Shown in pieces: positions 34,044 to 46,478 of a stretch of 60,000 nucleotides of DNA. The stretch lies in NCBI RefSeq assembly GCF_964355755.1, contig NC_092676.1:24846288-24906287 (forward strand). Reading direction: 5' to 3'. Each line of letters opens with the position of its first letter. Within the stretch, counting starts at the first letter, position 1. The position numbers and the translations under genes were made by a program. A model generated the notes under the pieces. That model was not told the DNA's origin. It saw nothing but the letters and a program-made list of their open reading frames with translations, and searched no databases. Source of the stretch: Antedon mediterranea. Lineage: Eukaryota > Echinodermata > Crinoidea > Comatulida > Antedonidae.

Positions 34044-36351
34044 ATTCCTACTTTATGAAGGAGAATTTTGAGTTTATATACTAATGAATGTGTTAACCGT
34101 CCCTTCACAGCAGATATATTCTTACACGAAGCTGAACATGAAATACAATAAGTTTGGCTGTTGGGAAAATCATACTCTATACATGACCCGATTGGTTTGA
34201 AGAAAAATGATTAAAATTAAAGCCGCATATCTGATAAACGTTGACCTTACATTTAATTTGACGATACGCTATGAAACTCAGCTGAATATTAAATACGACG
34301 GCGGAACCACACTTAGTATCGATCTAGGGTTTAGTTTAAAATAATACACCTGCATAGTAAAACCGGTCAAACTTCCGTCCACTGCTCCAACCTACATTTA
34401 GTAACCCACCACAAATAATCATCTATTCACACTATAATGCACTGTTCACATCTTTATACACTAAAGGATTTAGAGACGTTATGCTTTCCATTCAATTGTA
34501 TAGGCGTATTCGACTAGGCTGCCTTTGAGCCGATGATCATCATCTTGCTCATCAAACTCCTCGATATTTGCCACTGCGAGGTGTTTGCGCGTGCGCGTGC
34601 GCGTACGTGACGAATAATACGACTTATTAGTGAAATCCAGAAATCCCTCTACTCCTCCTATCACATGGCAGGCCTAGTAAAGTTGGTGAGCAATCTTTTG
34701 GCAGGTGAAACTGGTGTGCATCACCCGCAACACACGATGAATAGAGAAGATACAGAAAGAGGGAGAAACGTAGTAAATAATATACAGAGAAGATAAACTA
34801 ATGGGCTATAGCTACGAGAAGAGAAAACACTGCGATTATATTCTAAATCATGGTGGAAAATTTCCTTTATGATCCAGTGCGTCCTCTCAAAATCAATTGG
34901 ATCTTATTATAAAATGTTACATCCGGTCGTATTTGATAATTGGACATATTAAAGAATTTAATAATAAATCTGATAGTGGCGCCATTGAGATCAGAATTGA
35001 CGTGCAACCACAATTTCCCAATTGCCGAAAAGGACGCTTGTCACATTCACAAAGAGAAGTATGGTTTCAAACTTTTTGGACAGATTTGCTTAGCTTAGAA
35101 CATGAACAACAAAATTAAATACCGGTGGTTTTATGAAATTATGTCCAAACTATAGAGGGCTGTATAATATTTAGAAAATTACATTGAACTATAGAGGGCG
35201 CTGATAAAATTCTAAGGATATTGGCATATATGATATAAAATCCGCTGCCAACCCATTATTTCACATTATTAAACAATGCATAAATTGATTACTGTAAACA
35301 TCTTACTCTTACATCTACCTAGAGTATTAAAACATACAAATATCGGGATATAATAATATTGGAAGACTCCAGCCATGTTGGGAGGTCTGTCAAAGGTACG
35401 GAAGACGCGTATTTATAAAAAAAAAAAAAACACACGCTACATAATACATAGACAGCAATTGAAATGAAAGGGGTATTATGCGTATGGGCCTATAAGTATG
35501 ATTCGCTATATCTATTCCCAATTCCTTGAACTATATCTTAAAAACGGTGTCATTCGATATTCATTATATTAATTGGGATACGTTAGTAACAAATAAATCG
35601 ACATAAATCGATTTATGACTATTCTGTGTGATGACTCTTTATTAAATATAATCCTTGTAACTGTATTGATTTTAGTTGGTCAGTTTTATTACACAGTAGT
35701 ATTTTTTACTGATACGCGATTAAGCTGAAGTACGGTAGTTACATATTAAAATTTTTATTACAAAATCGAAAATAAACACGGGGCATACTCTTTATTTGTG
35801 GTTCATTCGTTTCTCATCTTCAAACAGACTTAAAAGGCAATTTTCCCGTTGTGAAATATGCTATTTTTCTCGGATGAGTAAAATTATGAAATGTGGAGAA
35901 ATAACTTAATAAACCAAGCACAACTATGTGTTGAGCTGACAAATAGAGGAGGCCTATATCATGCTTTATAAGTATAACATGAAAAGGCATTTTCGAGCAT
36001 GTCAAACATGAACAACGATAAAATACCAATCTTTCGTCGCCGACAAGACAGAAATCACTTGTAAATTTGTTCTGCTTGTTTGCCATTAAATCAATTACAT
36101 GCTACACTTGGAAGGGTCCCCTAGGATATTTTCCAAGATGGTTATGTCTTCCAATGTTCAGCACTTGTTTTGCAGTGTAATCTGTTTCAAATATGGTGTA
36201 CGGGCCTAACTTAGAAAGAAGTAAAATTCAACCAAACAATTGTATTAAAAAACGAAGATTGACTTTTAATCGTATAGGCCTAATATAAATTATGTTTCAA
36301 ACTCTACAATCAATAGTCAATCGTCCATGAAAACACGAGGAGGCACGCAGT
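34044..36351. other. Gene-free DNA
   Basis: No gene seen. It contains a 24-bp purine-pyrimidine alternation at 34586-34609 (annotated) and an A-run near 35419-35430. Confidence 0.6.
34586..34609. other. Alternating purine-pyrimidine tract
   Basis: Twenty-four bases of strict alternation, mostly GC steps (TGCGCGTGCGCGTGCGCGTA then CGTG). Such tracts can adopt Z-DNA; that is inference. Confidence 0.7.
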
Positions 36352-36608
36352 TGACGCGCGCGTACAAAAGCCGTACCATTATCAGTGTTTGAACGCGCGC
36401 GTCAAAGGTTCACTATAATTAACAGATTGAACGCACGCGTCCTAAAAGCGGTACCATTGTTATCAGTGTTTGAACGCGCGCGTACATAAGCGGTACCATT
36501 GGTGTCAGTGTTTGAACGCACGCGTATAAAAGCCATAGCACTGCCATCAAATTTTTGAACGCACGGTTACTATAACAGTACCATCATTATCAGTGTACGA
36601 ACGCACAT
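36352..36608. repeat. CpG-rich tandem repeat, about 42 bp x 6
   Basis: Units begin GAACGCGCGCGTA or GAACGCACGCGT and contain GCGGTACCATT and TCAGTGTTT. Starts at 36391, 36429, 36472, 36514, 36557 and 36599 give spacings of 38-43 bp. Units decay toward the 3' side. Confidence 0.85.
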
Positions 36609-37850
36609 GGTGAATGTTCAAACTTTACAGATATACAATAAAGTACGGTAATGAATCCGGACAAGCATATCGAGTGATTTAATTTTCTAATATCTTCAAT
36701 GTATCCGGATTCGCTACGGTTGCTAAGTTGCCAGTAAGTAAACCTCTATAATATGAACCATTTGTACAGGTAAATGTGAATTAACTTAATTTTATAGACA
36801 GGCCGCTGACGTGCATGGTTCAATTGACGTGGCTGAATAAGCGCAATGTACGGTTTATTATGGCTTGCCTGGTAATAAGTGACGCGAGTGAAGACACGGA
36901 CCAACATGGAAAAGAAATTCGTTAATTCAGGTTGTCCAAGCCGTGATTTAAGCTCAATTTTAAACGGGAATGCATCCGTAGCCTATATTAAACACAATGT
37001 AGGCCCAGCTAAATTGTGAAAAAAATTATTGCATCCCATAGGCCTACATGATATGTATGAAAGGCAAAAAACTAAAAAAAAACAAAAAAACACACACAAA
37101 ACGTGGTAGAAATAGAATTTTATTAAGAACAAAAAACATGTTGCGGGTGTGACCTGATATTCTTGTCTCAGGTGGGACTGTCATTTCAATCCATCACGCA
37201 ATCTAAAAGACTTTTGGGTACATAGTTTTTGAGAACCGAGTCATATAGTATGATCGATCAATTTCCGTATATCTACATGTTACATTGATGATACAATTAA
37301 AAAGATAACAAACATCAAATTGAATATATAAATTTGGGTCGCCTCTTAAGCGTTCTACTAACGACATAAAAAAACATCTTATACATTTCCATTTCCCGTC
37401 TCTTCTTCTGACAAAAATGTTCAAGTAAAGTGGTATACTTGTAAAAATGCAAAGATTTATGGATCGGTAATAGCATTCGGATAGCCGGGGATGAAGGCGA
37501 TTTCTGACGTTTTCGTTATTAAGAAGTTTTTGGACAAATGAGTTTTGCTACTTTGCAGTAGTAGCATTAACCTCGTAGTATGACAGGGATTGGATGATGA
37601 TTGATGGTTATAGTCAAATTATGTCATCTTCTGAAATGAGACAATTTTGGGGTTGAAACCAACGTTAAAATAAGAACATTTCAAAATTGACAACGTTTTA
37701 CCGGTTCTTATCAAAAGTGCATGATCTGAAATTAATTGGGATAAATTAACAAGTACATTTTAAAGATATTTTATCAAAATATTACTATATTATTACTTAC
37801 AAGAACGATATAATTTATGATAATTCTTATTCATAAAAAAAAATACTAAA
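36609..37850. other. Gene-free DNA
   Basis: Nothing recognisable. Confidence 0.6.
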
Positions 37851-37893
37851 AGCTCTGTCCACACTATCGAACTTTATGTGACAAAAAATATCC
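37851..37893. mobile_element. Harbinger-like MITE, solo left end
   Basis: AGCTCTGTCCACACTATCGA followed by ACTTTATGTGACAAAAAAT, then similarity ends. Confidence 0.65.
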
Positions 37894-38577
37894 TATTTAG
37901 TCTGGTCTGGTGAGGCATTCAAAGGTCAAATGTGCAATTTTTAATGTCAAGAACGAATAAATGAGTATCTGTCTATACTAAATTACTCTATAAGTTTTCA
38001 TTGAACTGACTTTTATTACAGATTATTCATTCAATGAATTTCCGATTTCCTTACCGGCTATTAAATAAAAATCTTCTCTAAAAAGTACAGACACATTAAA
38101 GGTGAACTGGTCAAAAGAGCTCCTTCAAAGCTTCTAACATGATCACTGCCAATAAAAGATGGATCGTATAGCATGTCAATGGTTACGACTCACATTTTCC
38201 ACTTCTTTTACATTAACTAATGTTTAATTAATTACTTTATTGACAATGACCATGAAACTACCTAAAGAGCATTTACAACGGGGCATGTTTATCATGACAT
38301 TCACCCCTTTTGCTTGTTTTCTTATTTCCGCTAATACCTTTCCAAGAAATATTTTCTGTATTGCAATGATTGTTCAAGGTGTCCGAGTATAAATCTTAAT
38401 TATTTTTCTCATAATAGTACAAACTTTGTATTTCTCTGTTCAACTGTTGTCAACACTGAACTGCAGTATTTTCTCTTCTAAAAGATAAAATAATTTTAAT
38501 AACATTTTAATATAATAACAAACATGCAACATACTTTTAAATTGGTACAAGAACAGCATAATATAAGAAAAGTGTTA

Positions 38578-38733
38578 AGCTCTGTCTACACTATCAAACT
38601 AGTTTGACAAAAAAATTGTGATGTACTCAAATATGGTAGTGATATGCTCAAATATGGTAGTAATATAACATCATCATGTCCATATATGGGCACATCAAAT
38701 GTTGTTACAAAGTTTGATAGTGTAAACAGAGTT
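38578..38733. mobile_element. Harbinger-like MITE, full copy
   Basis: 156 bp, AGCTCTGTCTACACTATCAA to GTGTAAACAGAGTT, flanked by TTA on both sides. Same interior as 28321-28475. Confidence 0.85.
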
Positions 38734-38883
38734 TTAGTAGTAACTAAGGATAGCGTGGATATGAATGGAGGGGTCTTTCAATTGTAAAAGGTATAATAAC
38801 TGTAATTACTAATGTAATACTGTAGCAAATCTTGTGTCTGAGGTATCATAACACCAATATAGTGCTTTACTTGACGTAACAGT

Positions 38884-38960
38884 TTTAAAGATATATTGTC
38901 CCCCTGAAAAATATTTGTTATTTTATTTTAAATTTGTTTTTGAATGTGTCATTTTATTGT
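38884..38960. mobile_element. Terminus related to the 32668 MITE family
   Basis: TTTAAAGATATATTGTCCCC followed by CTGAAAAAT matches the inverted ends of the 32.7 and 33.7 kb elements. The remainder is not clearly alignable. Confidence 0.4.
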
Positions 38961-39189
38961 ATCAATTTCCCAGATACTAAATATATTGAACCACATACAG
39001 CACAAATTATTAAGTACAGTATTATTATCAAGAAAATTATATAAAATTGATCTCGAGGTAATAAATCCATCCAGTCTGTCAAAAGGTATATTGATTTATT
39101 GAGTATTAAGATCACGGTCCACTGGGGCAGTGCAATGTCCTGTTAACCTATTATTAAACCAAAGCAATTGCTGATACTGTATGTAAATA

Positions 39190-39416
39190 TAGGAATAGAC
39201 TGTACAATGGTTACCAATTCAAGGGTCCGGGGTTCGAGTCCTGTCAGTGTCGGGATTTTTTCGAATGACAATTTATAACTCCACTACCAAAGACTTGTAA
39301 TAAGATTATGTAGAGTGTATGTTTGTTTTGTGAACAGGATTGCCACCTTTAAGAAGGAATTCGCTTATGGTTATCCTTGGCAATTTGCCTAAAACATAAA
39401 AAAAATAAAAATTCTA
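39190..39416 (+). mobile_element. tRNA-derived SINE-like element
   Basis: Contains a good pol III B box GGTTCGAGTCC (39231-39241) preceded by tRNA-like ATGGTTACCAATTCAAGGGT, and ends in an A-rich tail after GGTTATCCTTGGCAATTTGC. The A box is weak. It is not an intact tRNA. Confidence 0.5.
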
Positions 39417-39768
39417 CAGCAGAGTAGTGCAATAATGTAAAAGATGTTTACAAGCAAGGACCCAAAATGGTCATGGAGCTAGAATCGCCCAATTTGGGTC
39501 TGCTCTGACAGAAATTGTATATTGTACCTACAGAAGGCCATCGCAAAACGAAAATGTCCCTATTGTCAAGAACTGCACCAAGGCACATCGAATATTGAGT
39601 TTATTTCTATGCACATTTTTTAACTTTGGATAAGTAAATGTTGGTACTTCACCCAGGCATACTGTATGCCTAACCTTTAAATTGGAGTATTAAATTTATA
39701 TAATGATTTGACAAGCATAAAATCAATACTGTACAATATACAAAAACAACAAATAGAAAAAGGGTTTA

Positions 39769-39924
39769 AGCTCTATCTACACTATCAAAATACTTTGACA
39801 AAAAATGTGTGATGTGCCCAAAAATGGTAGTGATATGCCCAAATATGGTAGTGATATGACATCATGTCCATATATGGGTACATCACATTTTTGACAAATA
39901 ACGTTTGATAGTGTAGACAAGGGT
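39769..39924. mobile_element. Harbinger-like MITE, full copy
   Basis: 156 bp from AGCTCTATCTACACTATCAA to GATAGTGTAGACAAGGGT, flanked by TTA and TAA. It has the tandem CCAAAWATGGTAGTGATATG interior. Confidence 0.85.
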
Positions 39925-40239
39925 TAAGTCAAATACATGGCAGTTTTTTATAATGTAAAAATAACATACACATTATTATTATTATTAAAATGAATTTACT
40001 ATTTATGGCTAATGATAACCTATTTTCTAATTGTTTGTCCCTTTACCCACCCCATCATATTTACAACCCAGAGGAAAGAATAAAGAAATTCAATTAATTG
40101 GCAAATCTTCTGGGAAATTTAAGTCACGTTAAGAAAGTTTTCTAAATCAACCTCACTCATTGAAATAATTTTTTTATATGAGTCTTATAACAACTTTTTC
40201 AATAAAAATCATTATTTATAGAAAAATTGAATATTCATG

Positions 40240-40330
40240 CCTATCAAGTAGAAGAGAGTGGGTTCAAATCTTGGTTGGGGTCGAGATTCGCAGAATCTGC
40301 TTAAGCATCTGGTTCAGAGTTTCTCACTTT
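40240..40330 (+). mobile_element. Degenerate SINE head
   Basis: GTGGGTTCAAATCTTGGTTG at 40259 resembles a B box with context similar to 42655-42700 (CTTGGTTTGAATCTCAGTTG). The rest is too decayed to bound. Confidence 0.3.
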
Positions 40331-40599
40331 CTATAAAATTTAAAATTAATACCTATATTAAAATGATGTACTCAGTGAGTATACAATCTGAAGCAACATA
40401 CATACATAATACATTAGAATAGGGAGAATGAACAACTATAGAGTTAGTGATAGGTGTTATGGTGTTGAGGGATAAGTATCGGGACACTGGTACAAACAAA
40501 ATTATGCTTTCAAATAAATAATAAGGGCAAAATAAAATGAATCTTCTAATTCATCCAAGAGAAGCAAAAAAAAAAAAAAAAAAAATGTATTTATACAGA

Positions 40600-40852
40600 A
40601 CTCTAAAGAGTGGTTCTGGTGGTAGAACGAGTCTTCTCGGATAAGGACTATAAACCGTAGGTCCAGTGTACACAACTTGCTCGTGTGCACTTTAAAGAAC
40701 CTAGTACATCTTTCGAGACGAGTAGGGGGTTACCCCGGTGTAGTAGTACATCACAGCCACTGATCACCAACTGGGCCCTCTGGGAGATCAGTCTTTTACT
40801 GAAGAGGTCACCCAGTATAAAGATAAAACAAACAAACAAACAAACAAACAAA
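40600..40852 (+). mobile_element. SINE-like retroelement with (CAAA)n tail
   Basis: A GC-richer body (TCTCGGATAAGGACTATAAA, CTTTAAAGAACC, CATCTTTCGAGACGAGTAGG, GGTTACCCCGGTGT) ends in a run of CAAA units at 40826-40852. From memory, closely similar bodies recur in several marine invertebrate genomes; this was not checked. Confidence 0.5.
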
Positions 40853-41106
40853 TATAAATATCTGCCACAACTCTAAACAAGCTGATAAACAAATATAAAT
40901 ACTGTATTTTCTATATATGAATAATATAAAATATCTTATCGAAATGATATTGATTAAAAACAAAAATGAAAGATTCATTGAGCCGGATGACAGCTTCCTA
41001 TAAGTATTATTTACACACTTCCGAAAAACAACATAAAAAGAAACTGAAATAAACAAGAATTTGATATTTTTTTAGGGGAGGGGTGTCTGGGTTGACAATG
41101 TACTTT

Positions 41107-42342
41107 CAGGGGCGCAGCCAGTGGGGGGGTCACGGGGGTCCTGACCCCCCCTTTTTTTTAGAAAAAATAAATAAAAACATGAGACAACAATACAGATCAA
41201 ATCATCCTGGAGATACTGTGGAAGATTACTACCGAGCAGTATTACCAAATCAACTTCTTGATCATTTACAAACCGAGTTAAAAACCCGTTTTTCTACCGA
41301 TAACAGGCCATGTTTTAAAATATTTGGCGTAGCACCCGAGTCTATCGTGAAGTGTAATGTTGAAGAAGTCTTCAAGGAACTTGAATTTGGTACGATGATC
41401 TGCCAAGACACGAACATCTTCATTCCGAGCTTCAGTGATGGAAGCGACTGTGTAAAATTAGCGGATCCAGATGTGTTCCCGAATGTGCGTGCACTTCTTC
41501 TAATCGCGTAGGCCTATGCCCGTAACGTCTGCTGAAGCTGAGCGGAGTTTTTCGACTTTGTGGAGAACGAAAACCTGTTTGCGAAATCACATGTCTTATG
41601 AGTAGCTTTCGGGATTGTGCCTCATGAACATACACTTTAACATGAACATTAATACAGAGAATGTCATTCGCGAATTCTGTCTCCAAGCCAAGAAGAATGT
41701 TCCAAACTTATGATGCATCACACGATGTCTAGAGCGCCGTTATAGTAACTAACGTAAAATGTATGATAATAATTTAGAAGTTAGTTATTACAATTATGTA
41801 TAAGCTATCACCTATACTATACATTCGAACAAAATAGTTATATTTTTAAACAAAATATTGTATGTACTGGGTATGATAAGCGTCTCACATACACACGGAG
41901 CCAAGATAGCTTCTTGGACTTGCACAGTGTATGAACTCTAACCTTACGGTTCTCATTTAATAATATCACTCCATGTTCAAATAATTCCTCCTCTGAATTT
42001 ACAGCCTCTCTACACAAATCAACAAACAAGCAAGAAAAAGGTGTTTGTCTGTGGCAGCCTGGAATATAAAAATGTTCTGTAATGAAAATGAGAGTTGTTT
42101 TTTGTTTTCTTTGTTTCAGTTTATTAGTGTTAACATTGTCATATTTGTGTGTGCGTAAACCGATTCAAATGATCTAGATTGCGCTAGACCGCCAAAGCTT
42201 CCAGGGGGCTTCGCCCCCTGGACCCCAACCGGGGGCCCTTGGCGGCCCCCTGGCCCCCAGTCCATGGTTGCTCGCTTCGCTCGCAAAATACTCACATATT
42301 TGGTTGACCCCCCCCTTTAATTCTTTGCTGGCTGCGCCCCCG
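41107..42342 (+). mobile_element. hAT transposon relic with TIRs
   Basis: Left end CAGGGGCGCAGCCAGTGGGG and right end GCTGGCTGCGCCCCCG are inverted, with further G/C-run complementarity (GGGGGGTCA / TGACCCCCCCC). The CAGGG start fits hAT ends. Flanks TGTACTTT and ACTTTAAC do not form a clean 8-bp duplication. It encloses a broken transposase C-terminus. A GC-rich palindromic stretch lies at 42195-42260. Confidence 0.75.
41170..41713 (+). pseudogene. hAT transposase C-terminal region, broken
   Basis: The first part reads through RQQYRSNHPGDTVEDYYRAV, LPNQLLDHLQTELKTRF and FPNVRALLLIA to a stop at 41509-41511. A shift of one base is then needed to continue with MPVTSAEAERSFSTLWRTKT from 41516, the signature block of the hAT dimerisation domain. 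A TAG at 41603-41605 interrupts that part before LSGLCLMNIHFNMNINTENV, which ends at TGA 41711-41713. The N-terminal BED finger and most of the catalytic core are absent. One frameshift plus one internal stop make it non-functional. Family assignment rests on the SAEAERSFS motif and the downstream LSGL..MNIH block. Confidence 0.85.
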
Positions 42343-42521
42343 ACTTTAACAGATTCACCTTTTTTCTCCCAATTGACACAATTAACAACATGTTGATCAC
42401 TTGACCTTTTAAATACCATAGTGCAAATGTCATATTGACAGTTTTTGCATTGTACAACTGGACAAGGGAGTATCAATCTGATATCTCTGTTGCAACTAGT
42501 GTTGTTCATGCCCAGGTGTTA

Positions 42522-42640
42522 AACTCTACCCACACTATCAAACTTTATGTGACAAAAAAATGAGATGTGCCCATATAAGAACATGATGATGATATCACTA
42601 CCATATTTAAGCATATCACTACCATATTTGGGAACATTAC
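42522..42640. mobile_element. Harbinger-like MITE, right end missing
   Basis: AACTCTACCCACACTATCAA after TTA, then the usual ACTTTATGTGACAAAAAAAT and two CATATTTRRG units. The right terminal repeat is not present. Confidence 0.7.
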
Positions 42641-45110
42641 TCGCTATCCAACAAAATTTGAACCAAGGTTCTTGGTTTGAATCTCAGTTGGGGCAGCTTT
42701 TTTAAATTCTCACACATTTCTTCATCTTTAAAAAAATTAATTTTAAGTATATTACAGGGCGGTGTTTTAAATTCCTTCTATGCCTTGTATAAATTTTAAC
42801 TTGCCAATTCAAATTACTTTTAAATAAGTGCACATTTAAAGATTGTTCAACATAAGGATGTAAAAGATTCCAAAGGTAAAGTCTGAAAGACCATACTTAA
42901 AAAGAAACAATAGTGCATGCAGTGCGAATGGGTACTGAGTCACAATCAATACCCCAAAAAACAATTTATTTTTTTTATTTCTTAATTCTAACATAAAATG
43001 ATAGGATAAAAACACAATAAAGTACCGAGACGGCAAACTTATTTCCATTGCTTGGTCCAATGCTTGTCTGAATAGAGTCTTTCTTGTAAAACATTAAAAT
43101 AATTGGAAAATAAAATTAACATGTTAATATTGATAATGAAAGTGATGTTACAAAGAGTTGAGGAAACTTTTAGTTAAGCATACACTACCTGATGTCTGCT
43201 ACCTTTCCGTTAATTTGCCAATTTTAAAATGAAAACTTTAGCAATGGAATCGAAATCATTTAATCTTGGGAATGGCGCCATGCAAAACGTCTTCTAAGGA
43301 GCTACACGGAAGGGAGGATCTGCGGAAGTAAACTTTTAGTGTGGGAGAAGTTCCGAGGTTTCCATTTAATTGCAGAGGTTTAAAAAAAATGAAACCTAAA
43401 AATCAATAAATAAAATCTGAGAAATCAATCAAACAATTACAGTAAAACAATCAGACACCTTCATGATCCAACAAAATGTCCCCTTAATAGAGGTTTCTAT
43501 TGAATAGGGGAGTTATCATAGTGGTAAAACATATTCCCCTCTCGTTCATTTGACAACAAAGTGTCCCCTTATAGGGGGGAGGGGGGATCTACTGTAAACA
43601 GTTACAACTTTCTGTATATAAGTCTCTTTATAGTTTTATGTGATATTACTGTAGTACAGTATGTCTCGTAATTTGATTTGTAAAACTGTGTTTGATAAAT
43701 TGCTTTTGAATTCAAAATTGTATGTCAGCTGGTCTGACATTTTGCATTAGATTTTTTATAATATTAATAATAACCTTTTATATGTTTTTGCTATGCATTT
43801 TATTTGCGAAATAAAAGTTTTATAATAAACCAACAAATGAATAACCATTGATATTAATCAATCAGTTCATTACAGTACTTGCATGGTTGCAGTGTGTCTA
43901 TTTCAAAACTTTGACACATGAATAGTAAAAACTAATCAAATTGTCACAGCATTGTATGTACACAGGTTCATCGAAAGTTTAATTAAACTCTGAATCAGTT
44001 CAGGTCCTATGCTACAGGCACTAGCTTCAAAATACACGAGACAGACGCCTGCAAAGACAGTTTTGACTGAGTATGTTGCTAGTACTAATTATAATTTTAT
44101 CCATGGGTTTATGATGACGTGTTAATGTTTTGCAAAATCGTTATCTTCTATAAATAGATGTACCATACTGAGCATAAATGCACTCCGATGTAAGCAGGGG
44201 TAAATGGACTAGTGGGTTGAAGGGATTGGTGGGTAAAGATACAGGGAGTGGGGAAGACAGAGAGTGGGGAGGGGGGGGGGGAGACACATGATAAGGAGAA
44301 GTGGAGAAAATTATAATTGTTCTTTGTATTAAATTTTAGTGTATGTTATTAGAGGGGAAGGAATGTTGAAGGAAAGGGGAAGGGGAACGACAGTGGAAAT
44401 AAGTTGATGTTGTACTTTTGTGTGTTTTTATCCTTAAATGTTCTTAGATCTTCAAAATAAATAAGTAAAAAAATTAATTAAAAATTATTATCTCTGTCTG
44501 AGTGATATGGGTTTCCCCTATAAAAGATTAAGGAAAACTTTTTTTTTAAATAAGGTCGTCTGGGGTTATACGTCCCCCTTGGGGGAGTATAGTATAACTA
44601 TATGAATGGTATAATGAAGAAAAGTCTGTTACTAAACATTGAATCTTTTAGGGAAATGAGGTCAACAATTATATACTTTAAATTTAGTCTAGATTATAAA
44701 TTAAAAATAGATTCAGAATACAAAATTTAGCGACATCACTTGCTGATAAACAGGGAATAACCAAAAATAAAGTTGGAATATCTGCTGCAAGGTCACGCAT
44801 AATTATAATGACTTTTAGTATCATTAAAAGAACCCAATCAAATTGATCTTGGACATAATTGGCAACATCAAAGAGATAATGTTACTCACTATTTGCTTAG
44901 GGTTTAGTCCTGATGGCGCCAGCAATATTATTAATCTCATGATCAAGGTCATTCTAGATTTCGCCCAGTAGCTTTATAAACAACTTAATGTTTTTTTAAT
45001 AAAAGGAAACACAATTTCATAATAAAAGTACTATTACAATTCAATTAATTTGTTTATTCATTAAGTGAAGAAACAAATTGTCAGGTATTATGTTTTTATG
45101 AAGTAAAATT
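42641..45110. other. Gene-free DNA
   Basis: No gene. A degenerate SINE B box lies near 42675, a fragment with CCCCTTAATAGAGG- and TCCCCTTATAGGGG-type sequence at 43444-43596 resembles pogo-like ends, and a G-run occurs at 44268-44281. Confidence 0.5.
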
Positions 45111-45420
45111 AAGGCATTTATTAGTTACATTATATTTTTTCATGTAATAGTACAGTAGAACTCTTACATTTAAGGCCTTTATTAAATTATATTTTTTATA
45201 TTTTTTCATATAATTATTAATAGTAATTATTAATATTACAATAGAACTGTTACATTTAAGGCCGTTATTATATTATATTTTTTATATTTTTTCATATAAT
45301 AGTAATTATTAATATTACAATAGAACCCCTTAATTTAAAGCATTTATATTAGTTATATTAGTTGTGTTTTCATATTCATTTTTTTATATAATATAATACA
45401 GTAAACCCCCTATTAAGGGG
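45111..45420. repeat. AT-rich tandem repeat, about 4 units of 60-90 bp
   Basis: Units start AAGGC-TTTATTA and contain ATATTTTTTCATATAAT and ACARTAGAACYCTTACATTT. The last unit runs into CAGTAAACCCCCTATTAAGG, a pogo-like terminus. Confidence 0.65.
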
Positions 45421-45429
45421 ACACCTTTG

Positions 45430-45800
45430 GGACACAACAAAGTGTTCTCTTAATGCATTCATTTATTCTTTATTTCGTAATCAAATGTACAAATACAGCG
45501 TTTAATACAGATACAAAGCTCTTAACTAACATACATAATACATATACATAATAAAACAATACATATAAAACTATATACAAAAACCCATGGACCACAAACT
45601 GGTAATACGTGTACAAGTTAATAGAGGTGTTCCCTGAATACTGTTAAAAAATCTATTTTCATTTGGTACGTCACAGTGGCTAATAAAATTTAAAATCCCT
45701 GGCGTGAAACTAAACAATTTTTTTTATTTGGCATAAATGAAATTGTAAAAAAATATCGGTTTTATCGCATTCTTAAACATTGTCTTCATTCTACGATCCG
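45430..45800 (-). mobile_element. Candidate non-LTR retroelement 3' end
   Basis: On the minus strand the segment ends TTTGATTACGAAATAAAGAA then TAAATGAATG, the typical AATAAA plus short-repeat tail of LINE 3' ends. No domain is recognised in the open frames upstream. Confidence 0.35.
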
Positions 45801-46478
45801 GTCATAAATCCAACACACATGTTCATTGTTATGTAACACATTCTAGCATGAAAACAACTCGTTTGCGTCCGTATGTGTTGATTGAAGCTCTTCATATAAA
45901 GTATGTTACAAATTATTGAATTACCTCCCAGACAAACGTGAAGAACCTCACTAGTATTTAACATAGTGGGAACGTTCTGTCGCATAACCGCAAAGCGGAT
46001 TTTAGAAATAGAATTGTAAATTGACTGTATCCGGACTTCTCGAAAGGTTGATGGAATAATCAGGGGAAATTTGAATGTTATGTATTTCCTTTTCATGACA
46101 TAAGCAATGTGTTTACTAGATGTCAAATTATAATATACAATAATAAATACAACTTTAAGTTTAAAATGATCATGAAATACAGTAATTTACACATTTTTCA
46201 CAAATTATAAAAAACTGAGGGAATTATTTTATAATAACTGATATTTCAATCATGTTTTTAGTAAATTTGGTCAAAATTTGAAATAGCTAGTTAAATTTTA
46301 TGGCAGTAAAAACAGCATAACGAATCGAATGGCACTCTCTCTATAGGCATTTTGAAATACAGTAGAGGCCCTTCTCATCTGAACTGTTTAGGTGGTACCT
46401 CTAATTAGGACATGCTCATGAAATGAACTAATAAACCCCTACTGAGAGGAGATTGCTAGTCTCAATAGCAATCTCCAG

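Noticed and set aside
41099-42350. Clean 8-bp target duplication for the hAT relic
   Set aside because: Flanks TGTACTTT and ACTTTAAC share only ACTTT at different offsets, so a duplication is not supported.
45791-46126. 111-residue minus-strand open frame
   Set aside because: It might be part of a LINE ORF because a LINE-like tail lies downstream, but no reverse-transcriptase or endonuclease motif is visible.
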